From Silene conica (taxonomy: Eukaryota; Streptophyta; Magnoliopsida; Caryophyllales; Caryophyllaceae): 64,000 nucleotides of DNA. Below are positions 57,365 to 64,000 of this stretch, one piece after another; the stretch's first letter is position 1, and each line of letters starts with the position of its first letter. A program made the position numbers and the translations under genes. Location of the stretch: assembly GCA_029255685.2 (NCBI GenBank), contig CM055312.2, positions 80,792,369 to 80,856,368 on the forward strand, written 5' to 3'. The notes below the pieces were generated by a model. It saw only the letters and a list, made by a program, of their open reading frames with translations, made no database searches and was not told the origin of the DNA.

Positions 57365-58470
57365 AGCAGTTTTTTTTTTATAAAATGTAAGTAGTATATC
57401 AAAAAGAGAGTTAACGATAATACAAAAGGTAGACCCATGTAAGTTGGGTAACCCCATAAAACAAGTACACGACCTTGTAGCTCCTAGGCCCAAAACACAC
57501 TATAGCTAACCAAAAGAGGATAAGGACGCAAGCTAGTATCCTCGTCCTCTATCCTTACAACAAAAATAGATCTGCACACTATTCAACTCCATTTTTTCAG
57601 TTTCAGCGTTATTATCGAGCCTGCCTACTTCTCCTTCTTCAAGGTTTCTCAAGATCTGGGCAGGAACTGTTTCTACAGCCATTTCAGTTTGAGGTTCAGT
57701 GTCCTTATTCTCTGTTTCTATTTTGTTCTCAAACTGATTTACATTGTCTGGTATGGTTAGTTTGGGCCGCCATATCTGTTTCTGGTGAAGATGTCCCATG
57801 CCTTTTTTGTCCACTGTTTTAATCTTCCCTTTTCTACATAAAGCTTGCTCATGCCCTATCAGCTTACACTTTTTGCAAACTATAGGTTTCTATTCATACT
57901 GAACTTGTATTTCAACCAATTGAGCGTTCTCATCCATAAACTTGCTTTGAATATGAAAGTTTTGACCAATTTGAAGGTCTACCATCACTCTAGCGAATCC
58001 AAATGTTGTTTTTTTTGCTCTGTTGCAGGGTCTGATTTGATATACTTACCGTTAAGGTTTGTTAATTTGGGCAGACTTTTCCCCCAAAATTTCAAAGGAA
58101 GGCTATGTAGACGTATCCAGGCAGGTAAACTTTTCACCTCCTCTTTGATCAAATTAATGTCAGGATTCCATGGTCTGAGTATCGAAGGTTTATTGTCAAA
58201 TAAATAATGACCACTATGAAGTATCTGTTGTTGCATTTCCTGATTTGCAAAGCGAGTCAAATCCATTGAATGCTTTTCCCAAATCCATTTCAGGAAACCC
58301 TCAAGAATCTGCCAAGGGGGATTGGCTCCCACTATGAACCCATAGACTGCATGTTTCCAGTAGTCAATCTCCTCCTATACATCATCATCCATCAGTAATG
58401 TGCAACATAGCAGGGGTTTCTTCTTCAAGCAATTCAATGATCTTGCCCCGTCTTTGATACCATTTCAAGT
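57365..58470 (-). pseudogene. L1-type LINE ORF1 fragment inside the CACTA element
   Basis: The minus strand from about 58440 reads LLEEETPAMLH, then EIDYWKHAVYGFIVGANPPW (broken by stops), then a clean stretch 58332-57985 with GHYLFDNKPSILRPWNPDIN and SLPAWIRLHSLPLKFWGKSL, the DUF4283 domain of plant L1 ORF1. Near 57860 the zinc knuckle KPIVCKKCKLIGHEQALCRK follows, then an acidic tail and a stop at 57533. An A-rich end (T-rich on plus) near 57365-57380 may mark the 3' tail. No ORF2. Frameshifts and stops show it is dead. Confidence 0.8.
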
Positions 58471-58559
58471 AGGTTTTTTATGTAAGTTGAATTCTTTTCT
58501 ATAGTCGTTCTATGGTTTTTCTTTTAAGTCAGTAAGTCGACAATCTCTTCCCTACAAGT

Positions 58560-59575
58560 CGACAATCTTCTTTCCGTTCTTGGTATGTTTTATTTATCTA
58601 GTTGTAGATTTATATTCTTACTAATTGACCAATTTGTTAATTATAGCTTATGGAGGAATCAACCATGTCAACAGCCGATATTTATGAGAACAAAGAAGAA
58701 TGGACGACCAAATGTTAAGCGAACTTGTAGATTAGTTTATCAACTAGAGCGTGTATGTTATTCATACACTTAGGATGTATTCTTGGTCATAGTGATGATG
58801 ATATTGTTAGATGTGATGCAAGATTGGTGTACGTTTATTGGACTTGTATCGTTTGGAATACTATTTATGTGGTTACATTTCTATTTACAGGTTTAATTCT
58901 GTCTATATGACATTTGTTTTATCAAATTTATAGGAAAGTGCAGCTGAAATTTTCGTAGAAATTTTCATTTTTAAAAAAAATATATATAATTGTCACGACG
59001 GTTTCTTTAAAACCGACATAATAAGGTTAAATAAATTCGCTTTTAATGATGGTTTTTCACAAAACAACCGATGTTGTAATAATCTTTAATGGCGGTTTTT
59101 GGAAGGAAACTAACTTTATAACTACATTTCTCGGCGGTTCAGTAATTACAACTATCGTAATAGAAAATGTGTTTCGGTAGTAAATTAACTTTTAAACGCC
59201 TTTAGCGATGGTTTTTAGAACTTTTAATGACGGTTTAACATCAAAGAATCGACGTTTTAATTATATTTAGTGGTGGTTTTTGTAAAGGAAACCGACGTGA
59301 TAAATACCTTTCCCAACGGTTCTGTAGTTATAGTGGCGGTTTTTAGAACATTTAACGATGGTTGTAAAACAAACAAACGCCGTGTTTTATAAGGTTATAC
59401 GACAGTTTTATATAAAAACCGCCACAAAAGGAGAGTAATAGCGACGGTTGTAAAAACTTTATACGACGGTTGTAAACTTTATACGACGCCGCGATATACG
59501 ACGCACCCTAAATTTCTCAAAACCGCCACAAAAGGTCATTTATGACCGCCACCGTAGGGGTGTTTTCTACTAGTG
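58560..59575. repeat. CACTA shared 3' kilobase with subterminal array
   Basis: Matches 1920-2856 nearly throughout (gttgtagatttatattctta, atggaggaatcaaccatg, gttattcatacacttaggat), followed by the GACGGTT-type array. It is the common 3' end of both elements. Confidence 0.85.
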
Positions 59576-60077
59576 ATTATACAATGCTCGAAAACCATGT
59601 TAGCTAATAAACTTAAATAATGATGCTAAAAAATATAGTATGCTGCTCGAAAACTGTGTTATGCTAAAAAAATATAGTACAATGATCGAAAAGCATGTTA
59701 GCTCATAAACTTTAATGACGATGCTCAAAAATATAGTGTGCTGCTCCAAAATCGTATTATGCTCAAAAAATATAGTACAATGCTCTAAAATCAAATTTGC
59801 TTAGATAATTTAACGATGATGCTTTGAAACTTTGTAGAGATGCTCTGAAATTTTGGTGAAATGCTCTAAACGAGAGTTTTGTCATGCTCAAAAAATATAG
59901 TACAATGATCGAAAACCATGTTAGCTCATAAACTTCAATGACGATGCTCAAAAATATAGTGCGCTGCTCCAAAACCGTATTATGCTCAAAAAATGTAGTA
60001 CAATGCTCTAAAATCGAATTTACTTCGATAATTTAATGATGATGCTCTGAAACTTTGTAGAGATGCTCTGAAATATA
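59576..60077. repeat. GCTCRAAA-type repeat block, part 3
   Basis: Direct continuation of 54541-54883 beyond the CACTA element. Units such as tgctccaaaaccgtattatg and gatgctctgaaactttgtag recur at roughly 200-bp steps. Confidence 0.8.
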
Positions 60078-60319
60078 GTACGAGTCCTTGTCCGGGTATT
60101 CACCTTAATAAAGCCATTCTTCACTTATAATCCTCTACAATGTACGAGTCCTTGTCCGGGTCGTCTAAGTTAGCTCCTACGAACAACAAAAACGGATTGA
60201 CATGACGTATTTCGAGATTTCCCCAAAACAGCCCCAAAATGAAAGTCGATGAAACAGAAATTGAAAGAGATAGAAATATTGCAAATCTCGAGGGGATTCC
60301 GAAAATATAAAATTTACCT
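60078..60319 (-). other. Probable retroelement internal DNA next to LTR-2
   Basis: Non-coding on inspection. A 19-bp direct repeat tacgagtccttgtccgggt occurs at 60078-60097 and 60142-60160. On the minus strand it follows the 3' end of LTR-2, so it is best read as truncated internal sequence. Confidence 0.4.
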
Positions 60320-61772
60320 TGATACGAGTTCGGGAAGGGGTTGACACGGAAAAACTACTGGTCGTTATTACACTAATGATCTCGCCAAACAATTTATAAA
60401 ACCTAAACTAGACTCGACTATACTCGAAATAAAAAGTAGTAAAGTGCAAGTTAAGGGTCGAACCCAAGAGAAAGGAAATAACTAAAGACTTGCTTTAAAC
60501 AAAACTAAACAAAGATTTAATGAAAACTTAGTGATGATTAGAGATTAAAGATAAAAAGACTTATAAACAAACCATGGATATTAACTTAAATGAACAACAA
60601 GGAGATAACATAAATGCAAAGATAAATGATTGGAAAAGCATTCGCAAGGACAACAAAAGAGCAATAAATGAAGAATGATTTTGGGCTAGGCAATAACACA
60701 AACAATAAATGTGCACAAATACAATAAGGGAGAAAATCTTGGTGTAACCTTCTCAAAATACCTCAACAAAGACAAAGTCGACTCTATCACCCCTCCTAGT
60801 TATCTACCCACTAAGAACATCCTAAGATAGTGAATCCCATGACTAAACCGTACATAGGGTTCCTTCGATTCTAGCCTAAGCCACTAAACCGTAACAAGAG
60901 AACTAAAACCAAGCGATTAAAGATTAAGCCAAAGGATGAACAAGGAAACTAATCTACACACATTAAACCATGCTAGTAGAATTAGTCATGTAAACTCTAC
61001 TCAAAAGGTGTTTCCTTTAAACCAATTCCACACAATTAGAGTTTGCTACTACAAATCCTAAGTAAAACTAAGCCATTTCCTTAGAACATGCAAAGATTGA
61101 ACAACTAGAAGCAAGGATGATCAAACCCAACAACTAATTACTCAAAATAAAACATTAAAACAAAGAGTAAACATTAGATAAACTAGAGGGATGAAAGTGT
61201 CTTACAATATCAAAGTTGGATACTTTGATTAGGATTACACCAAGAATGAGAAGATTAGCTTCTCATTTGCATAATTACAAGCTTTAAATTAGGGAAAGAT
61301 TACAATTAATTTGAGAGTAAATATTCTTCTTCTAAAGATAAGAGATGATGTCTTAAAACATTCTGAAGTTGAGTATTTATACCCCTGCACAAAACTCTAG
61401 GATAATTTCATTTTAAAAGCCCAAACACGGATTAGAAAATCCGTGTAAAACAGAAATGCGCAGGGGGCGCAGGCTGCGCAGGACCCCCCCTTGCCTGCGC
61501 TGGAGGGCGCAGCTGCGCACGACTCTTGCGCAGGCTGCGCAGGAGCTCGCTGCTTGCTTTTCTTTGCTTCATTTGTTCATTTGACCATAACACTTGAGCT
61601 CTTCCTTTGTTTGCTTCCTTTTTGACCTTGAACTTGTACCCTTGGTTATCCTTCTCCTCCTTGGTAGAGAAGAGTTGTTTCAAGCTCCCAACAAAACACA
61701 CAAAAACTCGAAATTACAATCACAAGAGTAAACCGGCATATTACATGAAAGTTTCGCTATGACCCGGTATCA
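60320..61772 (-). mobile_element. LTR-2, gypsy-type LTR, 1453 bp
   Basis: On the minus strand it starts TGATACCGGGTCATAG and ends GAACTCGTATCA, so the ends are inverted TGATAC/GTATCA. A TATA-like ggtataaatactc (plus coordinates 61371-61383) lies downstream of a GC-rich block with repeated tgcgcagg. The minus-strand frame inside (61432-61701) is incidental. No second LTR or target duplication was found, so it is a truncated copy. Confidence 0.6.
61446..61550. repeat. TGCGCAGG repeat block in LTR-2
   Basis: gcgcaggctgcgcagg occurs twice, with gcgcagctgcgca and further tgcgc units, in a strongly GC-rich stretch about 100 bp upstream of the LTR-2 TATA-like box. Confidence 0.7.
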
Positions 61773-62772
61773 AGTGATGGCCGGATTTTGTCGTCGATAC
61801 CGGCATCAAACACATTTATAAAGAACCCAAATTAAGTAGTATAATTTAGGGTCGAACCCAAAAGACGGTGGGGAAGTTGTATAGTTATGCTTTAATTTTA
61901 GTATGAGTCGGAGTAAAAGGTTTTGGTTTGGAAAAACTAATTAACTACTAAAGCAAGTAAATCTAGATGAAGTTGATGATAAAGAGGACTAGGGTGTCGG
62001 GGGTCACCTAGGTAAGTCGGGAGCCAAACGTAAGATAACGGTCTTGTATCACTTCTATGGTAAGTCTAGGGTTGTCTCTTCTCTCGAGTTGACAAACCCT
62101 TAGGTCGAGTCTAGTCCTAGCTTTCGCTACAAACCAAGCTAACCTAACACACAAGCATGCTCATGAAACCCCAAGACTTTCGTCTAAAGCAAACAAAGTG
62201 AAGACTAACACCCAACCGTCGTTGAGGCATTTCATCAAACACATAACATGCAAGATGCGAAAACTTAACCAAAGAAGCAAACAAGACTAACTCTAGGCAT
62301 TTTTCATGGCTACTAACTACCCAAGCAAACCCCCTAACCCTAGAATAAGACTACTCACACATGGCTAAGGAATAAACTTGAACAAATAAAGTATTAATGC
62401 TAAACATGGTGGAAATTAATGAGAGTAAATAATTGAACAAGCAAAACTAAAACAAAATGCAAAGACAAAGTAGAGATTAGGAAGATTATACCAATAATAA
62501 GGAAAAAGCAAGGAACTTGGATTACAACTTGGAGGATTCTCTCAAACCCTCAAATTACAACCCAATAAGAATCTTCTAAAATTGCCCAAGAACAAAGCTA
62601 AGAGAATCACTAAGAAAGGATTAACTAATATTGAAAGATTAAACTAAGATCTAAAGAGGATTCAAATATTAAGAGAGTTTTTTTTTTTTTGTCTAAGTAT
62701 AGAACAATGGAACAGTGCAAAACCCTAGAAAAGTGTGTAAAAAGTGCGTCCATAAGTCTACACAAGTGCGGG

Positions 62773-62782
62773 TTTATATAGA
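62773..62782 (-). promoter_or_regulatory. LTR TATA box
   Basis: On the minus strand ctatataaac, in the same context (gcactctatataaacccgcac) as in the solo LTR at 6238. Confidence 0.6.
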
Positions 62783-62808
62783 GTGCGGAAATACGAAAAA
62801 GGCCTCTC

Positions 62809-63245
62809 AGCCGGTGGACCGGCTGCCGGTGGTGGACCGGCTGAGAGCCCAAAATCCGACTTCTGACTTTTCTTCAAATGGTCCTTGATTCCCAGCCGGC
62901 CGGCCGGCTGCCGGTCCGGCACCGGCTGGGAGGCTTGTCCTCAACTTCTGATTTCTTCTCCTCTTCTTCTTGGCTACAGGTACCCTCAGCCGGTTCACCG
63001 GCCGCCGGTGGTGGACCGGCTGGGGACCCTTTTACTTGAATCTGCCCAACAATTCATTTTCTTGATTCTTCGAATTTGGCTAAGTATGGAACAGTCATCC
63101 CAGCCGGCTGGCCGGCTGCCGGTAGGCCACCGGCTGGGAGGCTTTTCTTAAGGGGCTGGAAAATTCTTCACATTTTTGTTTGAAATCTTGAGTCAAGGCT
63201 ACCAGCCGGCCGACCGGCCGCCGGTTGGAGACCGGCTGGGAGGGC
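62809..63245. repeat. Array of CCGG-rich palindromic blocks
   Basis: Five blocks near 62809, 62893, 62988, 63098 and 63203 (steps 84-110 bp), each running from cagccgg to ccggctg(a/g)g. Same design as 5862-6215, but sequences between and within blocks have diverged. Confidence 0.75.
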
Positions 63246-63474
63246 CTGGGAGGCCTCCTTCACAATTCTTCCACATTTCTTCATAAATCGTTCTAAATCC
63301 GGCTCGATTTCACCCGTTTATTCGCCCACGCCGTAATACCTACAAAAATTGGATCGAATAGGAATATACGAGGCAACGGACGTAAAAACACCTAAAGATA
63401 CGCAAATCGAGGTCGAATCGTGACCGAAAACAAAGAAAATGTAAAGGAAATGATGACCAAAATGGAGCTCATCA

Positions 63475-64000
63475 TCAAGCATGTTTGATTTGATAAAAAT
63501 TACCTATTGACCCGTTACTATTTGACACTATCAAATACCCCCACACTTGGACTTTTGCTAGTCCCGAGCAAAACTCGAAACAAGCCTTTCGAAAGTCAAC
63601 AAGGTAGTGTAGGTGCAATGATCTCTCTTCCCTTACAACACCCTTCTTATGCCTCCCTCGACACAAACCACCGATTAAAAAGAAAAAACTAGACTCAATT
63701 GTTTAACAAACACTCTTCCCTCACACGCCCTCCTTATAACTCCCTCTACACAAGACTCAACAAGACTCCAACTCCGAAACCGACACTTCCTCCCTTCTTA
63801 TAACTCCCTATCAAGAAATGACCACCTTCACCTGATCCCGAGGTGATAGCGAGGTGGCCTCAACATCCATCAAAATCAACAAAATTCCCACTTATGACAC
63901 CCCCTTATCGCTCCATAAGATGTAAACCATGATACTTGGTTGCCCCCAAACACCTAAACATTGACAAGCCAAGTATCACAAGTGAAAACCACCGATTTAA
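63475..64000 (-). mobile_element. 3' internal region of the gypsy-type element
   Basis: On the minus strand cgggactagcaaaagtccaa is followed by agtgtgggggtatttgata about 45 bp before the LTR, a phrase typical at the 3' end of plant gypsy internal regions. The remainder to the window edge is non-coding. Confidence 0.6.

Larger units (their letters stand above)
54884..59575 (+). mobile_element. Complete non-autonomous CACTA transposon, 4692 bp
   Basis: It starts CACTAGTAGAAAAAACCCCT and ends ggggtgttttctactagtg, inverted over about 20 bp, with ATT target duplications at 54881-54883 and 59576-59578. GACGGTT/GGCGGTT-type subterminal arrays occur at both ends. The interior has no transposase but holds a leader-like segment (55340-55460), an SRA-domain gene fragment and an L1 ORF1 fragment. 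The last kilobase matches the CACTA element at the left edge of the window. The unoccupied target exists at 49281-49330. Confidence 0.93.
61775..63474 (-). mobile_element. 3' LTR of a gypsy-type element, relative of the 5638 solo LTR
   Basis: On the minus strand it starts TGATGAGCTCCATTTTGGTC and ends CCGGCCATCA. It shares with the solo LTR at 5638-7238 the start, the array of CCGGCTG palindromes, the TATA region (cactctatataaacccgcac) and the 3' end (gtcgtc, gacggtgggga). The purine tract and internal DNA lie at higher coordinates, so this is the 3' LTR of an element that runs off the right edge. It ends 2 bp from LTR-2; TCAAG at 61770-61774 would be its target duplication. Confidence 0.8.

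Noticed and set aside
57845-58207. Plus-strand frame inside the second CACTA
   Set aside because: Antisense of the L1 ORF1 DUF4283 and zinc-knuckle region.
61432-61701. 89-codon minus frame in LTR-2
   Set aside because: Crosses the TGCGCAGG block next to the TATA-like box; lies wholly in the LTR and has no recognisable domain.
1-64000. tRNA, rRNA or CRISPR loci
   Set aside because: No cloverleaf with full A and B boxes, rRNA segment or spacer-repeat array was seen; the tRNA-like parts are SINE or retroelement primer sites.

Overview
This is plant nuclear DNA, almost certainly from a eudicot. Genes have GT-AG introns, products are plant-specific receptor kinases, and CACTA, Mutator, Helitron, Stowaway, Tourist, Ty3/gypsy, TRIM, LINE and SINE debris fills most of the rest. 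Several MITE families look like those of Caryophyllales, but I cannot fix the species from sequence alone.

Layout. 1-2856: the 3' part of a CACTA transposon that captured pieces of a papain-like cysteine protease gene and an ABCC transporter gene. 2857-13670: repeats only: a GGT-expanded Tourist-like element, a second Tourist-like element split by a 1.6 kb solo LTR with a perfect target duplication, Helitron-type ends enclosing long 98-bp and ~120-bp tandem arrays, and a CACTA remnant. 13675-36448: a minus-strand cluster of three LRK10L-type receptor kinases (GUB_WAK ectodomain, transmembrane micro-exon, kinase). Between the first two lie Ty3/gypsy pol remains split by another solo LTR, a TRIM element, hAT debris and an 822-bp duplication. 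38212-39250 (+): a PPPDE/DeSI isopeptidase gene. 39976-44783 (-): a nine-exon DCN1-like neddylation gene, convergent with it. 45000-49330: MITEs, two orphan first exons and AT-rich DNA. 49331-54540: a nearly complete Mutator-like element with ~210-bp TIRs, a MuDR-type transposase gene (one nonsense codon) and a convergent zf-GRF/transmembrane gene (one frameshift). 54884-59575: a complete non-autonomous CACTA element with ATT target duplication, carrying an SRA-domain gene fragment (ORTHRUS/VIM-like) and an L1 ORF1 fragment. 60078-64000: two different gypsy-type LTRs on the minus strand, end to end.

How the genes relate. The three receptor kinases form a local array sharing upstream blocks, ectodomain layout and exon phases. 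Genes A and B have nearly the same ectodomain (ungapped, about 37 differences in 243 residues by eye) but kinases of different classes: A is an RD kinase, B is a non-RD kinase close to that of C. This chimerism is the strongest biological point in the window. The other notable systems are the Mutator element with a MuDR-like convergent layout but a GRF zinc-finger membrane protein as second gene, and the two CACTA elements that share a 3' kilobase but carry different host cargo. Exon coordinates were worked out by eye from splice consensus, phase and family similarity; no search or alignment program was run.
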